Shown here: positions 46,706-57,858 of the stretch, piece after piece
How the letters are laid out: the number at the start of each line of letters is the position of its first letter
Position numbering within the stretch: position 1 is the first letter of the stretch
NCBI GenBank assembly: GCA_902594705.1
Contig: CACJNI010000003.1
Coordinates: 1-64,000 of the forward strand
DNA: 64,000 bases
Direction: 5' to 3'
From: an uncultured Pelagibacteraceae bacterium
GTDB lineage: Bacteria; Pseudomonadota; Alphaproteobacteria; Pelagibacterales; Pelagibacteraceae
Position numbers and translations under genes: made by a program
Notes under the pieces: model-generated
Told to the model about the DNA's origin: nothing
Databases searched by the model: none
What the model saw: only the letters and a program-made list of their open reading frames with translations

Positions 46706-47494
46706 TTAATCTCTATTTCTGAATATACATAATGATGTGTCTCTGATGTTTAAGATATTTTTCTCTTTAGAAATTTCATTTAAGTAATTTACAACATTTT
46801 TTGCAGACTGTTTGCCAGGAACGTAATCGTGCCATAAAATTATTCCGTTTTTATTTATCATTTTAAAGGATTTTTCAGAATCATTTTTTACAACAGAATA
46901 AGTATGTCCTCCATCTATAAATATTAAATCAAATTTATTTATATATTTGCTCTCATCAAACTTGGTTGAATCTTCAAAAATAATATTAATTTTATTTTCA
47001 ACATCAGTGCCTGAAAATAGAAATTTTTCGTATATACTCTCATTTATAATATTTCTAAATGAAATTTTATTATCTGTACTTTCCTTATTTAAATTTTTTA
47101 CCTGATTTGGTCCAAGAGTTAAGGATGTTATTTTGGCATCTTTGTTTGAATTAAGTGCCATTAAATAAGTAGTTTTTCCACTACAAGTACCAAATTCAAA
47201 TATTTTATTACTTTTTTTACTTAATGCGGATATTATCCATGCTTCATAATCAGAAGTCATACCTACAATTTTATTTTGCGGAGAAATATTAAAACTTTTA
47301 ATAATAGCGTCTTCTTTTGGACCTTTTAAATTTTTACTTATGATTTTCTCATCAAAAATTTGATCAAAATCGGATATATTTATTTTTTTTATTTTACTTT
47401 TATAAATTATTTTCTTAACTTTTTTTTTATTTATTAGATATGTTAGAAATAAAACTATTAAAAGTAATATTAAGATTATTATATCTTTTGTCAT
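46706..47494 (-). CDS. membrane-anchored SAM-dependent methyltransferase-like protein
   Basis: A 262-residue protein with an N-terminal transmembrane helix (about 5-22) and a class I methyltransferase fold (about 75-255). The SAM-binding motif I is [14 protein letters not shown] near 99-112. [12 protein letters not shown] near 189-200 is the acidic motif seen in the Methyltransf_24/CmcI-like group, and ILWHDYVPG near 219 follows. The substrate is not known; sugar or lipid-linked acceptors are plausible for this group. It overlaps lepA by 4 bases. Confidence 0.75.
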   Translation of the reverse strand: MTKDIIILILLLIVLFLTYLINKKKVKKIIYKSKIKKINISDFDQIFDEKIISKNLKGPKEDAIIKSFNISPQNKIVGMTSDYEAWIISALSKKSNKIFEFGTCSGKTTYLMALNSNKDAKITSLTLGPNQVKNLNKESTDNKISFRNIINESIYEKFLFSGTDVENKINIIFEDSTKFDESKYINKFDLIFIDGGHTYSVVKNDSEKSFKMINKNGIILWHDYVPGKQSAKNVVNYLNEISKEKNILNIRDTSLCIFRNRD

Positions 47495-49299
47495 TCTTTA
47501 TTAATTCTTAAAACCCCAATAAACGCTTCTTGTGGTATTTCAACTTTTCCAAATTGCTTAGCTCTAGCTTTACCTTTTTTCTGTTTTTCAAGCAGTTTTC
47601 TTTTTCTATCTGTCGCCCCACCTCCATGAATTTTCGTTAATACATCTTTTTTAAAACCTTTAATAGTTTCTCTAGCAATAATTTTACCTCCAATAGCTGC
47701 TTGAATTGGTATCATAAAGTTGTGTCTTGGAATTAAGTCTTTCAATTTTTCACAAACCTCTCTGCCAGTAGTTTGAGCAAAATCTTTATGTATCATCATT
47801 GCAAGAGCGTCAACGGGTTCTGAGTTTACAAGTATATTCATTTTTACAAGGTCTCCTTCTTTGTGATCAATAATTTCATAATCAAAACTAGCATAACCAC
47901 TTGTCATAGATTTAAGACGATCATTAAAGTCAAAAACAACTTCATTTAAAGGTATCTCATAATTAATTACTGCTCGATTTCCTGAATAACTTAAATTAGA
48001 TTGAATACCTCTTTTATTTTGACATAACTTTATAATTGATCCCAAGTACTGGTCTGGGGTAATAATTGTAGCTTTAATCCATGGTTCTTCAATAGATTTT
48101 ATATAAGTAGGATCTGGTAAATTTGATGGATTTTGGAGTTCGACAATTTCACCATTATTTAGGTGAACTTTATAAACAACACCAGGTGTTGTAGTTAATA
48201 AATTAATATCAAACTCTCTTTCAAGCCTTTCTGTGATTATTTCAAGGTGTAAAAGACCTAAAAATCCACATCTAAAACCAAGCCCTAAAGCAGACGATGA
48301 TTCTGCTTCATAAGAAAAACTTGCATCATTTAATTGTAATTTAGCAAGTCCATCTTTTAATTTTTGATATTCAGAACTATCTACAGGAAATAAACCACAA
48401 AAAACTACTGGCTTACTTGGTTTGAAACCTGGTAATGCATCTTTGAGAGGATTTTCTGCATCGCATATAGTGTCTCCAACTTTGGTTTCAGATAAGATTT
48501 TAATACCAGTTGTAATAAAACCTATTTCACCAGCATTAAGCTCACTCACATCTTTTGCCTTAGGAGTAAACACACCAACTTTTTCTACAATATATTCTTG
48601 ATTTGTAGACATCATTTTTATTTTCATATTTTTTTTTAGTTTTCCATCTATAATTCTCACTAATATAACTACTCCAAGATACGTGTCATACCAGCTATCA
48701 ACTAATAAACATTTTAATTTGCTATTTTTTTCACCTCTAGGTCCAGGCAAAGAGTTAATAATTTGCTCAAGAATTTCATCTATTCCTTGTCCAGTTTTTC
48801 CAGAGCACGGAACAGAATTAGATGTATCTATGCCAATCACATCTTCAATTTGATTATTTGTTCTCTCAAGATCAGATGCTGGTAAATCAATTTTATTTAA
48901 TACTGGAATAATCTCATGATTTATATCAAGTGCTTGGTATACATTTGCGAGTGTTTGAGCTTCAACCCCTTGAGTGCTATCTACAATTAATATTGAACCT
49001 TCGCACGCATAAAGGCTTCTACTAACTTCATAACTAAAATCTACATGTCCAGGGGTGTCTATAATATTTAAAATATAATTTTTGCCATTTTTAGCTTTAT
49101 AATTTAATTTAACTGTTTGTGCTTTAATTGTTATACCTCTCTCTCTTTCTATATCCATAGAGTCAAGTACTTGAGATTTCATTTCTCTATCACTCAAACC
49201 ACCGCATTTATGAATTATTCTGTCAGCTATAGTTGATTTCCCATGATCTATATGAGCTATAATTGCAAAATTCCTAATGTTGTCTATTGTATCACCCAT
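47491..49299 (-). CDS. lepA: elongation factor 4 (LepA)
   Basis: A 602-residue translational GTPase that can back-translocate or rescue stalled ribosomes. G1 is AHIDHGKST near 14-22, G2 is [11 protein letters not shown] near 53, G3 is DTPGHVDF near 80 and G4 is NKID near 134. [19 protein letters not shown] [16 protein letters not shown] near 341 is the LepA signature, and the C-terminal [17 protein letters not shown] plus [19 protein letters not shown] are conserved. It follows pheT by 2 bases. Confidence 0.95.
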   Translation of the reverse strand: MGDTIDNIRNFAIIAHIDHGKSTIADRIIHKCGGLSDREMKSQVLDSMDIERERGITIKAQTVKLNYKAKNGKNYILNIIDTPGHVDFSYEVSRSLYACEGSILIVDSTQGVEAQTLANVYQALDINHEIIPVLNKIDLPASDLERTNNQIEDVIGIDTSNSVPCSGKTGQGIDEILEQIINSLPGPRGEKNSKLKCLLVDSWYDTYLGVVILVRIIDGKLKKNMKIKMMSTNQEYIVEKVGVFTPKAKDVSELNAGEIGFITTGIKILSETKVGDTICDAENPLKDALPGFKPSKPVVFCGLFPVDSSEYQKLKDGLAKLQLNDASFSYEAESSSALGLGFRCGFLGLLHLEIITERLEREFDINLLTTTPGVVYKVHLNNGEIVELQNPSNLPDPTYIKSIEEPWIKATIITPDQYLGSIIKLCQNKRGIQSNLSYSGNRAVINYEIPLNEVVFDFNDRLKSMTSGYASFDYEIIDHKEGDLVKMNILVNSEPVDALAMMIHKDFAQTTGREVCEKLKDLIPRHNFMIPIQAAIGGKIIARETIKGFKKDVLTKIHGGGATDRKRKLLEKQKKGKARAKQFGKVEIPQEAFIGVLRINKE

Positions 49300-49301
49300 T
49301 T

Positions 49302-51710
49302 TTAGGATCTAATTTTTGCGCCAGATTTTGACTCAACGGAAGAGATAATTAGTTTATTAATGTTGTCCAGGTCATTTTCATTTAGTGTTTTTTCTTCTGA
49401 CTGAATTGTTACATTAACAGCTATAGATTTTTTTCCCTCTGGTATATTTTCTCCCTCAAATACATCAAATACCCTTACTGACTTAATTAATTTGTTATCA
49501 ACCGATTTAATTATATTAACCAATTCTTGAGATTTAAAATTTTTATTAATAATAAATGCAAAATCTCTCTCTGATTTTTGGAAATCAGAAAATTTATATT
49601 CAGATTTTGAATCTTTTATCTTTTGTTTTGTTTCCTTTATGTAGTCAAGACGAATTTCAAATATTACCAAACCTTCCGTTTTTATGTCTAATTTTTTTAT
49701 TATGTTTGGATGAATCTCGCCAAAGTATGCTAGAGCATTTTTTTCGTTATTATTTTGGTACACCCCTCCAGATTTTCCTGGGTGATAGTAAGAAGGAGTT
49801 TTATCATCAATAACAATATCATCTTTATCAATCCCCGCTTCACAAAGACTTTGAATTACATCTTTTTTTACATCGAATGTGTCTACAATTCTTTCTTTAT
49901 CATTCCAAGATAATCTTGAAACTTTTCCTGCCCTCACGGCGCCTATAACAGTCAGTTGATCTCCAGGATTTTTCCCTTTAAACGCTGGACCAATTTCAAA
50001 TAAAGAAATATCTTTAAATCCTCTATCTAAATTTTTCTTCAAATAAAATAATAAATTTGGAAAAATAGAATTTCTTAAAACATTTAGATCTGAACTAATC
50101 GGATTTACAATTGGTATTTCTTCATCATTTTCTTTAAATAATTGATTAATTTTAGAGTCAGTAAATGACCAAGTCACAGTTTCTAAATAACCTTTTGATG
50201 CAACAGATCTTTGTAAAAAATGAAATAATTTCTGATAATAATTTAGTGTAGGCTTTAATCTTGTCTTAATTGGTTCTGAAATATTAATATGCTCGTAGCC
50301 TTTTATTCTTACTATTTCTTCAACAATATCAATTGATTGAGTTATGTCTGGTCTCCAAGAAGGTACCACTAACTTTAAAATTTTTTTATTTTTTTTTACG
50401 TTAAAACCTAATTTTTCAAGTATTTTAATTAATTCTTTAATTTCAACGTTAAATCCTGTCGTTTTTTCAAAAAGAAATGGGTCAAAATTAATTATTGTTT
50501 TTTTATAATTATCAATTTTTTTTACATCCAAGTTACTTATTTCGCCTCCACAAATTTGTTTTATTAGCTCAGAAGCTTTTATTAATCCTTCTTCAATTGA
50601 AAGGGGATCTACACCTCTTTCGAATCTGAATTTTGCATCTGTATCTATATTTAATTGTTTAGAGGTTTTTCTTATTGAACGTGGCAAAAAATAAGCAGAC
50701 TCTAATAATATATTTTTAGTCGAATATTCTGTTCCAGATCTTGTCCCACCAATTATGCCGCCAAGACCAAGGACCCCAGATCTGTCAGAAATAACGCACA
50801 TATCATTTTCTAAAATATATTTTTTATTATCTAGGGCTTCGAAGCTTTCTCCTTTAGATGAACTTCTAACAATAATTTCATTATCTATTTTATCTGCATC
50901 ATAAGCGTGTAATGGTCTATTTAAATCAAACATTACATAATTAGTAATATCGACTATGGCAGATATTGGTTTTTGGCCTAAAGATTTAATTTTATCTTTT
51001 AGCCATTTTGGACTTTCTTTATTTGTTACACCTTTTATTAAACAACTTCCAAATATTGTGCATCCTTGGGCTTTTTCTTTTTTTATTTTTACTTTTATAT
51101 TTTGATTACCTCTATATTTTAAATTGGATTTTTTATTAATTTTTAATTTACCAGCACCAGCAGCAGATAAATCTCTAGCAATTCCTCTTACTCCTAAACA
51201 ATCTGGTCTATTGGGCGTAATTGATAAATCTATTACTTTTTCAGAGTTGTTTTTAAAATATTTATCTCCAATTTTATTTGCATATTTATTGTTTTTTAAT
51301 TCTATAATTCCATCACTTTCTTTGGATAATAGTAATTCTGACTCAGAGCAGAGCATTCCATATGATGTTACACCTCTTATTTTACTTACAGATAATTTCA
51401 TCTGATTTTTAGGAATAATCGATCCTGGAGGTGCATAAACAGTCAAAAGACCATTTTTTGCATTTGGGGCTCCACATACTACTTCAATTGTTTTGTCGCT
51501 ACCTATATCAACATCACATAACTTCAATCTGTCAGCATTTGGATGAGTTTTAGCATTTATAATTTTTGCAACAATAAATGTGTCTAATTCAGATGTAGAA
51601 CTCTCAAAACTTTCTACTTCTAGACCAATATTAGTTAATTTATCTATTATTTGATTATTGTTAAATTTTGTATCAAGATGGTTTTTTAACCAGTCAACTG
51701 TGAACTTCAT
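49302..51710 (-). CDS. pheT: phenylalanyl-tRNA synthetase beta subunit
   Basis: An 802-residue subunit with an N-terminal tRNA-binding OB domain (about 40-150, including [15 protein letters not shown] and [10 protein letters not shown]), B3/B4 editing domain (about 210-380), B5 domain (about 400-475, including PSWRPDIT) and a C-terminal ferredoxin-like anticodon-binding domain (about 705-800). The length is usual. It forms an (alpha-beta)2 enzyme with PheS, whose stop it overlaps by 4 bases. Confidence 0.95.
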   Translation of the reverse strand: MKFTVDWLKNHLDTKFNNNQIIDKLTNIGLEVESFESSTSELDTFIVAKIINAKTHPNADRLKLCDVDIGSDKTIEVVCGAPNAKNGLLTVYAPPGSIIPKNQMKLSVSKIRGVTSYGMLCSESELLLSKESDGIIELKNNKYANKIGDKYFKNNSEKVIDLSITPNRPDCLGVRGIARDLSAAGAGKLKINKKSNLKYRGNQNIKVKIKKEKAQGCTIFGSCLIKGVTNKESPKWLKDKIKSLGQKPISAIVDITNYVMFDLNRPLHAYDADKIDNEIIVRSSSKGESFEALDNKKYILENDMCVISDRSGVLGLGGIIGGTRSGTEYSTKNILLESAYFLPRSIRKTSKQLNIDTDAKFRFERGVDPLSIEEGLIKASELIKQICGGEISNLDVKKIDNYKKTIINFDPFLFEKTTGFNVEIKELIKILEKLGFNVKKNKKILKLVVPSWRPDITQSIDIVEEIVRIKGYEHINISEPIKTRLKPTLNYYQKLFHFLQRSVASKGYLETVTWSFTDSKINQLFKENDEEIPIVNPISSDLNVLRNSIFPNLLFYLKKNLDRGFKDISLFEIGPAFKGKNPGDQLTVIGAVRAGKVSRLSWNDKERIVDTFDVKKDVIQSLCEAGIDKDDIVIDDKTPSYYHPGKSGGVYQNNNEKNALAYFGEIHPNIIKKLDIKTEGLVIFEIRLDYIKETKQKIKDSKSEYKFSDFQKSERDFAFIINKNFKSQELVNIIKSVDNKLIKSVRVFDVFEGENIPEGKKSIAVNVTIQSEEKTLNENDLDNINKLIISSVESKSGAKIRS

Positions 51711-52774
51711 CTGCTTAGTCCTCTATAATTTGAAGGGACGTCCAATGGATCAAAGCCAAAGTGACTTAACCATCTATAATCAGTCTCAAAAAAGGCTCTT
51801 AAATCATTAATTCCATATTTTAACATTCCAAGTCTGTCTATGCCAATTCCAAAGGCATATCCTTGATATTTACTTGGATTAACATTTACATTTTTTAAAA
51901 CATTTGGATGAACCATTCCGCAGCCTAGAATCTCTAACCATTTATTACCTTCACCAATTACTATCTTTCCATTTTTAATTTCATATCCTATATCTACTTC
52001 TGCTGAAGGTTCCGTAAATGGAAAATGACTTGGTCTGAATCTCATTTTAATTTTATCAACTTCAAAAAACTCCTTAATAAAATAATTTAAACATCCTTTT
52101 AAATGTCCCATATTTATATTCTTATCTATATGAAGTCCCTCAACTTGATGAAACATCGGAGCATGGGTTTGATCACTATCTGATCTGTAGGTTCGTCCTG
52201 GAGCAATAATTTTAAAAGGAGGTTTACCTTTTAGCATAGTTCTTACCTGAACTGGAGATGTGTGGGTTCTCAAAAGTAATTCCTTATTATTATCAAGATA
52301 AAAAGTATCATGCATATCTCTAGCAGGATGGTTATCCGGTGTATTTAATGCTGTAAAATTATTATATTCATTTTCTACATCTGGGCCTTCCTCAACACTA
52401 AATCCTATTTCAGAAAATATAGATGAAATTTCATCTATTACCTGGGAGACTGGATGAATTTTACCAATTTCAATATTTCTTTCTGGAAGAGTTACATCAA
52501 TTTTTTCTTTCTCAAGCTTTAAATTAATTTCTTTAGTTTCAATTTCTTGAATTTTGATTGATATTTTATTTTGAAGTTCGTCTTTAATATTATTTAAATC
52601 TGAGGCTAATTTTTTTCTTTCCTCTGCAGAAATCAAACCTAATTTTTTAAATTCGTTCGATATAATTCCATTTTTTCCAAATAGTTCGGATTTGATGTTA
52701 TTTACTTTTTCAATGTTAGTTTCTGTATTAAGCTTATCGATATAATCATCTTTTATTTTTTTAATATCAGACAT
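51707..52774 (-). CDS. pheS: phenylalanyl-tRNA synthetase alpha subunit
   Basis: A 355-residue catalytic subunit. An N-terminal coiled coil (about 1-85) precedes the class II catalytic core. Motif 2 is [24 protein letters not shown] near 194-217 and motif 3 includes [17 protein letters not shown] near 309-325. [12 protein letters not shown] near 172 is also conserved. It lies after rplT with a 43-base gap that holds no recognisable leader peptide rich in Phe codons. Confidence 0.95.
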   Translation of the reverse strand: MSDIKKIKDDYIDKLNTETNIEKVNNIKSELFGKNGIISNEFKKLGLISAEERKKLASDLNNIKDELQNKISIKIQEIETKEINLKLEKEKIDVTLPERNIEIGKIHPVSQVIDEISSIFSEIGFSVEEGPDVENEYNNFTALNTPDNHPARDMHDTFYLDNNKELLLRTHTSPVQVRTMLKGKPPFKIIAPGRTYRSDSDQTHAPMFHQVEGLHIDKNINMGHLKGCLNYFIKEFFEVDKIKMRFRPSHFPFTEPSAEVDIGYEIKNGKIVIGEGNKWLEILGCGMVHPNVLKNVNVNPSKYQGYAFGIGIDRLGMLKYGINDLRAFFETDYRWLSHFGFDPLDVPSNYRGLSR

Positions 52775-52817
52775 TTTAATAGAATATTTGTTAAAGGAAG
52801 AAAAACAATAGTCTTGA

Positions 52818-53174
52818 TTAATTTAATGCTGCTTGAGCCCTTTTAACTATAGTTTTAAATGCTTCGGGGTTATCGTAAGCAATTTCTGCAAGAATTTTTC
52901 TATCTAATTTAATTCCAGATTTGCTTAAACCATTAATAAACTTTGAGTATGTTATACCTTCGGATCTAACACCAGCATTAATTCTTTGTATCCACAGTGA
53001 TTTGAAATCTCTTTTTTTATTTCTTCTATCTCTATAAGCATACTGCATGGCTTTCTCCATTGCTTGTCTTGCAACTCTTATAGTATTTTTTCTTCTTCCC
53101 CACTGACCTTTAACAGCTTTTAAAACTTTTTTATGTTTAGCTCTACTTGTAACTCCTCTTTTAACTCTTGCCAT
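52818..53174 (-). CDS. rplT: 50S ribosomal protein L20
   Basis: A 118-residue 23S rRNA-binding assembly protein starting [19 protein letters not shown], with the conserved [30 protein letters not shown] segment region (about 34-63) and [12 protein letters not shown] near the end. It follows rpmI after one base. L20 represses this operon in several bacteria; an operator cannot be recognised here. Confidence 0.97.
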   Translation of the reverse strand: MARVKRGVTSRAKHKKVLKAVKGQWGRRKNTIRVARQAMEKAMQYAYRDRRNKKRDFKSLWIQRINAGVRSEGITYSKFINGLSKSGIKLDRKILAEIAYDNPEAFKTIVKRAQAALN

Positions 53175-53175
53175 T

Positions 53176-53382
53176 TTATCCTCTTAAGCTGTAAGGCATA
53201 TAAGATTTTACTATCTTACCATCTTGTTTGGATAAAACAGTTGTGCCTCTTTGTTTTCTAATTTGTGAATTTGTTCTTTTAATCATGCCGTGTCTTTTTC
53301 CAGCCTGTGGGGTAATAACCTTACCTTTAGCTGAGATTTTAAATCTTTTTTTAGCTGAACTTTTTGTTTTTAACTTAGGCAT
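53176..53382 (-). CDS. rpmI: 50S ribosomal protein L35
   Basis: A 68-residue basic ribosomal protein starting [15 protein letters not shown], with [17 protein letters not shown] near 27-43. Length and motifs are standard. It sits between infC (52-base gap) and rplT, the conserved infC-rpmI-rplT order. Confidence 0.97.
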   Translation of the reverse strand: MPKLKTKSSAKKRFKISAKGKVITPQAGKRHGMIKRTNSQIRKQRGTTVLSKQDGKIVKSYMPYSLRG

Positions 53383-53434
53383 AATTTTCGGGGTTATACA
53401 AATATTAAATTAAATTTACAACTAGAAATATGGC

Positions 53435-53980
53435 TTATAAAGGCTGGATTACCATAATCATTTGCTTTCCATCAAATTTTGGCTGAAGCTCTACTCTTCC
53501 AATAGTCTCCATGTCTGCCTTAATTTTATCCATTAATTCATTGCCAAGGTTTGAATGTTGTAATTCTCTCCCTTTAAACCTTATTGTAAATTTGACTTTA
53601 TCGCCTTTTGCCAAAAATTTTTGAGCATTTTTAATTTTGAAAGTGTAGTCATGAACTTCTGTAACTGGCCTTAATTTTATTTCTTTTAATTCAATTTTCT
53701 TTTGTTTTTTTTTTGCCTTGTTAGCTTTTTTTTGTGCATCGTATTTATATTTACCCATGTCCATAATTTTACAGACAGGCGGTTTTGCATTTGGAGCAAT
53801 TTCAATTAAATCTAAACCTTCATTTTTTGCTTTATTGATAGCTTCATTTAAATTTAAAATTCCTAAATTTTCTCCATCACTTGCAATAACTTGAACTTCA
53901 TTTGATGTAATCCTGTTGTTAGACCTTGGGCCTCTTGCTTTAGTTCTTTTTTGAAAATAATTTTGTTTAAAATCTGCCAC
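53435..53980 (-). CDS. infC: translation initiation factor IF-3
   Basis: A 181-residue protein that prevents premature subunit joining and checks the initiator tRNA. The N-domain has RITSNEVQVIASDGENLGIL and the linker has DLIEIAPNAKPPVCKIMDMGKYK near 55-77. The C-domain has EIKLRPVTEVHDYTFK and KFTIRFKGRE near 130. The start is GTG at 53980, immediately after the thrS stop. A rare start for infC is usual in bacteria, because IF-3 autoregulates by start-codon discrimination; GTG would be a mild form of this. Confidence 0.94.
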   Translation of the reverse strand: MADFKQNYFQKRTKARGPRSNNRITSNEVQVIASDGENLGILNLNEAINKAKNEGLDLIEIAPNAKPPVCKIMDMGKYKYDAQKKANKAKKKQKKIELKEIKLRPVTEVHDYTFKIKNAQKFLAKGDKVKFTIRFKGRELQHSNLGNELMDKIKADMETIGRVELQPKFDGKQMIMVIQPL

Positions 53981-55900
53981 TTAAATTGAAGGGGCTTTAT
54001 TTAGATCGGAGTATTTTTTTATAAATTCTTTCAAAGCCATATTTTCTTGTTTATTAGAGTCCAATCTTCTAATAGTTACACTGTTGGAGTCAACTTCTTT
54101 TTTTCCACAAATCAATAACATTGGTACTTTTGTTAAAGAATGATCTCTTATTTTATAATTTAAATTGTGATTTTTAAGATCCACCTCGACAATCAAACCA
54201 ACCCGTTTTAATTCCTTAGCTACACTTTTAGCATATTCATCAAAATCACTAGAGATTGGAATAACTACTGCCTGTAAAGGTGATATCCAAAATGGTAGCT
54301 TGCCTGCATAATTCTCTATAAGGATACCTATGAACCTTTCTAAAGATCCAAATAATGCTCTGTGTAACATTACAGGTACTTTTTTAGTTCCATCTTTATC
54401 AACAAAAGAAGCTCCTAATCTACCTGGTAAATTTAAATCTACTTGCAAGGTTCCACACTGCCAATCTCTACCGATTGCATCTCTTAAAACAAATTCAATT
54501 TTTGGTCCATAAAATGCGCCCTCACCTTTATTAATTGAGTACTCTAGCTTTGTCGCTTTGATTGCCTCTAACAACGCAGCCTCTGATTTATCCCAAACTT
54601 TATCGTCACCAACTCTTAAATCTGGTCTATCTGAATATTTTAAAATAACATCTTCAAAACCAAGATCTTTATAAATTTCTAAAATTAAATTTGTAACACT
54701 CAAACATTCTTCAGTAATTTGTTCTTCTGTACAAAAAATATGTGCATCATCTTGAGTAAAGGCTCTTACACGTAATAATCCATGCAATGCACCTGAAGGT
54801 TCATATCTATGAACTTTTCCAAATTCTGACATCTTTAAAGGTAAGTCTCTATAACTTTTAAGTCCTTGATTAAATACTTGAACACACCCAGGACAATTCA
54901 TGGGTTTAATTGCAAATACTTTTTCATCTGGTGTAGTTGAAGTATACATATTAGCTCCAAATTTTTCCCAGTGGCCAGATTTTTCCCATAAAGATCTATC
55001 AAGTATTTCTGGTGTATTTATCTCTTTGTAACCATCGTGATCTTGTTTCATTCTCATATATGAAACTAATTTTTGGAACAAATTCCATCCTTTCTGGTGC
55101 CAAAATACAGATCCAGGACTTTCTTCTCTAAAATGAAATAAATCCATCTCTTTTCCAATTTTTCTATGATCTCTTTTTTCTGCTTCTTCAATTCTCTGAA
55201 GATAAAGGTCTAATTCTTTTTGAGTTGCCCAACCAGTACCATATATTCTTTGAAGCATTTCATTTTTAGAGTCACCACGCCAATAAGCTCCAGATACTTT
55301 TGTCAGTTTAAAAGCTTTACCTATTTTACCAGAAGATACTAAATGTGGACCTCTACATAAATCATGCCATGTTTCGCCATGATGATAAACAGTTAGTTCT
55401 TCGTTTTTAGGAATACTCTCAATTATCTCAGCTTTGTATTTTTCTCCAATTTTTTTAAAATGACTTATTGCTTTATCTCTCTCCCAAACTTCTTTTCTTG
55501 TTTTTACATCTTTATCTATTATCTCTGACATTTTTTTTTCAATCTTTTTTAGATCATCGCTAGTAAAAGGCTCTTTTCTTGCAAAATCATAATAAAATCC
55601 ATTTTCTATAACTGGCCCAATTGTTACCTGTGTGCCTGGGTATAGTTCTTGAACGGCCATAGCCATTATATGTGCAGTGTCATGTCTAATGACTTCTAAA
55701 CCCTCAGGATCTTTAGCTGTAAATATTTTAATAGAACAATCTTGATCAATAAGAGTATATAAATCTTTAAGTTCACCGTTTATGCTCATCACCAAAGCTT
55801 GCTTACCTAAAGACTTGCTAATTTTTTCAGCAACCTCTGTGCCTGTTATACTTTTTTCAAAGTTTAATTTTTTTCCATCAGGTAATGTAATATTTGGCAT
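53981..55900 (-). CDS. thrS: threonyl-tRNA synthetase
   Basis: A 639-residue class II synthetase. It has an N-terminal TGS domain (about 1-60), the editing domain (about 65-220, with HDTAHIMAMAVQ and the HGETWHDLCRGPHL segment), the catalytic core with the zinc Cys in PMNCPGCVQVF near 333, RVRAFTQDDAHIF near 376, and a C-terminal anticodon-binding domain (about 535-639). Length is usual. It precedes infC directly and follows a glycosyltransferase gene with a 1-base overlap. Confidence 0.96.
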   Translation of the reverse strand: MPNITLPDGKKLNFEKSITGTEVAEKISKSLGKQALVMSINGELKDLYTLIDQDCSIKIFTAKDPEGLEVIRHDTAHIMAMAVQELYPGTQVTIGPVIENGFYYDFARKEPFTSDDLKKIEKKMSEIIDKDVKTRKEVWERDKAISHFKKIGEKYKAEIIESIPKNEELTVYHHGETWHDLCRGPHLVSSGKIGKAFKLTKVSGAYWRGDSKNEMLQRIYGTGWATQKELDLYLQRIEEAEKRDHRKIGKEMDLFHFREESPGSVFWHQKGWNLFQKLVSYMRMKQDHDGYKEINTPEILDRSLWEKSGHWEKFGANMYTSTTPDEKVFAIKPMNCPGCVQVFNQGLKSYRDLPLKMSEFGKVHRYEPSGALHGLLRVRAFTQDDAHIFCTEEQITEECLSVTNLILEIYKDLGFEDVILKYSDRPDLRVGDDKVWDKSEAALLEAIKATKLEYSINKGEGAFYGPKIEFVLRDAIGRDWQCGTLQVDLNLPGRLGASFVDKDGTKKVPVMLHRALFGSLERFIGILIENYAGKLPFWISPLQAVVIPISSDFDEYAKSVAKELKRVGLIVEVDLKNHNLNYKIRDHSLTKVPMLLICGKKEVDSNSVTIRRLDSNKQENMALKEFIKKYSDLNKAPSI

Positions 55901-57054
55901 TAGTTTATTAATTTTTTATACTCTGAATAAGTAGAAAAACACATTTTTTCAACATTAAATTTTGAAACGACATTTTTTCTACCTTCTATGCCCATTTGAT
56001 TGATAGTCTGTTCATCTAAATTCATAATTTCTATTAATTTTTTTGAAAGATCGTCAGAGTTATTTGCTTCAAATAAAAATCCTGTTTTATTTTCATTTAT
56101 AGTCTCTCTTGATCCCCCAATATTACTTGCAACAATTGGTTTTTTCATTGCCTGAGCCTCAACGGATATTCTTCCAAAAGCTTCTGGTTCTATTGATGAA
56201 GAAACTATGATGTCTGAAACTTTGTAAGCTAGAGGCATATTTTTACAATGATCTATAAATTTTACTTGGTTAGTTAATCTATACTGTTCAACTAACCTAA
56301 TAAGTTTCTTTTTGTAAAGTTCTCTTCCTTGATCGCTCCCAAGAATAATTACATTAAATACCTCGTGTCCTAAATTAATATTTACTTTATTAATAGCATC
56401 TAAAAACATTTCTTGGCCTTTCCATTCTGTTAATCTTCCGGGTAATAGAACAGTTTTTCTCTCAATTTTAAGTCCCCATGATTTAAATAATTCATCTTCC
56501 TCTGTTTCTATAGTAGTTGATGGATCAAAATAGTCAGTATTAATGCCTCTAAATATCACCAAGAATTTTTTTTTATCATTAAGGTATTCAGAGTAGTTTT
56601 CTTTAATATGTGAAAATATAAAATTAGACCCAGCAATAATTAAATCTGATCTCAACATTACAGAGTTATATAATTTTTTTAATTTACTTTTAAAATTATA
56701 TGTTCCATGAAATGTAGTTACAAATTTACGTCGTGTGATTTTGGTAGCTAGTAAACAAGACCATGCAGGTGCTCTACTTCTCGCGTGGACAATATTAATT
56801 CCATAAAATAAAATTATTAAAGTAATAATTATTGAATTAAAAAAAACCAAAATGGGGTTTTTGGAATTAACAGGTAACCTTATATATTTAACTTTTTTTT
56901 TATCTATAAACTTTGTTAATTCACCACCGTTGCAAATTAAAAAAGATTTACAATCATTTTCATGTAGATAGTGTGCGATATCATAACAACCTGTTTCTGC
57001 GCCACCGTATCCAAGTTTTGGTATAACTTGCAGAACTTTCAATTTTGGATGCAT
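55900..57054 (-). CDS. GT4-family glycosyltransferase
   Basis: A 384-residue GT-B retaining glycosyltransferase. The N-terminal acceptor-side motif is GYGGAETGCYDIAHYL near 16-31. The donor-binding half includes LLPGRLTEWKGQEMFLDAI near 203 and the GT4 EPEAFGRISVEAQAMKKP segment near 286-303 with the conserved Glu pair and Gly. The sugar and acceptor are not known; envelope polysaccharide or LPS assembly is likely. It heads the translation operon (thrS onward). Only 42 bases separate it from the divergent hydrolase gene, so the operon promoter must be close to or inside genes. Confidence 0.85.
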   Translation of the reverse strand: MHPKLKVLQVIPKLGYGGAETGCYDIAHYLHENDCKSFLICNGGELTKFIDKKKVKYIRLPVNSKNPILVFFNSIIITLIILFYGINIVHARSRAPAWSCLLATKITRRKFVTTFHGTYNFKSKLKKLYNSVMLRSDLIIAGSNFIFSHIKENYSEYLNDKKKFLVIFRGINTDYFDPSTTIETEEDELFKSWGLKIERKTVLLPGRLTEWKGQEMFLDAINKVNINLGHEVFNVIILGSDQGRELYKKKLIRLVEQYRLTNQVKFIDHCKNMPLAYKVSDIIVSSSIEPEAFGRISVEAQAMKKPIVASNIGGSRETINENKTGFLFEANNSDDLSKKLIEIMNLDEQTINQMGIEGRKNVVSKFNVEKMCFSTYSEYKKLIN

Positions 57055-57096
57055 ATGGTAGAGTTATAATATTTCAAATCAATTTTAATACTTTAT

Positions 57097-57858
57097 ATGA
57101 AAAAATTTAAATTTCTAAAAATTTCTAAAACAAAAAAACTAAGATATATAAGCAATTATTATAAGAAAAATCTTTATATTATATTTTTACCAGGTTTTGC
57201 ATCCGATATAGAAGGAGATAAACCTAAAAGATTTTTAAACTATGCTAAGAAAAATAAATTGGGTTTTTTGGCACTAGAATATTCTGGATACGGAAAATCT
57301 TCAGGTGAATTTACTAAAGGGAATATTTCCACTTGGGCAAATGATGCAAAACAGACTATTAAGAATATAGTTAAAAAAAATGATATAATTTTAATAGGTT
57401 CTAGTATGGGTGCTTGGATTTCTTTATTATTATTTAAATCAATTAAGAAACAGATTAAAGGCTTTATGGGAATTGGCTCTGCTCCAGAATTTTTAACAAG
57501 AATAATGTGGAAAAAATTTTCAAAAAAGACGAAGAGTGAAATTATCAAAAAAGGTATTAGCAAAATTAAAAATGGTGGTTATGAGTATCTCATAACTAAT
57601 CAATTAATTAAAGATGGAAGAAAAAAACAAAATAAAGTTTTGAATGTTAAAATTCCAATGAAAATATCTGTTACTATGGTCCATGGTCAAAAAGATGAAG
57701 TTGTACCAATTAAATACTCAAGAGAAGTTTTAAAAATCTTCAGCAAAGCAAAAAAAAAATTAAATATAATTAAGAAGGGTGACCATAGTCTCTCTTCAAA
57801 AAAAAATCTAAATATTATTTGTAAAGAGTTAGATAATATTATTAAAAATACTAACTAG
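57097..57858 (+). CDS. alpha/beta hydrolase
   Basis: A 253-residue serine hydrolase of the alpha/beta fold. The oxyanion region is LPGFASDIEG near 31-40, the nucleophile elbow is GSSMGA with Ser103, the acid is Asp in VHGQKDEVVP near 200, and the catalytic His is in KKGDHSLSS near 228. EYSGYGKSSG near 61 is typical of ABHD10/BAAT-like hydrolases. The substrate is unknown; thioesters or esters are likely. The last 8 bases overlap the gltB end on the opposite strand. Confidence 0.8.
   Translation: MKKFKFLKISKTKKLRYISNYYKKNLYIIFLPGFASDIEGDKPKRFLNYAKKNKLGFLALEYSGYGKSSGEFTKGNISTWANDAKQTIKNIVKKNDIILIGSSMGAWISLLLFKSIKKQIKGFMGIGSAPEFLTRIMWKKFSKKTKSEIIKKGISKIKNGGYEYLITNQLIKDGRKKQNKVLNVKIPMKISVTMVHGQKDEVVPIKYSREVLKIFSKAKKKLNIIKKGDHSLSSKKNLNIICKELDNIIKNTN

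Noticed and set aside
52775..52817. Phe leader peptide before pheS
   Set aside because: The 43-base gap contains no ORF with repeated Phe codons and no terminator.
53383..53434. L20/L35 leader or pseudoknot operator between infC and rpmI
   Set aside because: The 52-base AT-rich gap shows no convincing stem or rRNA mimic.
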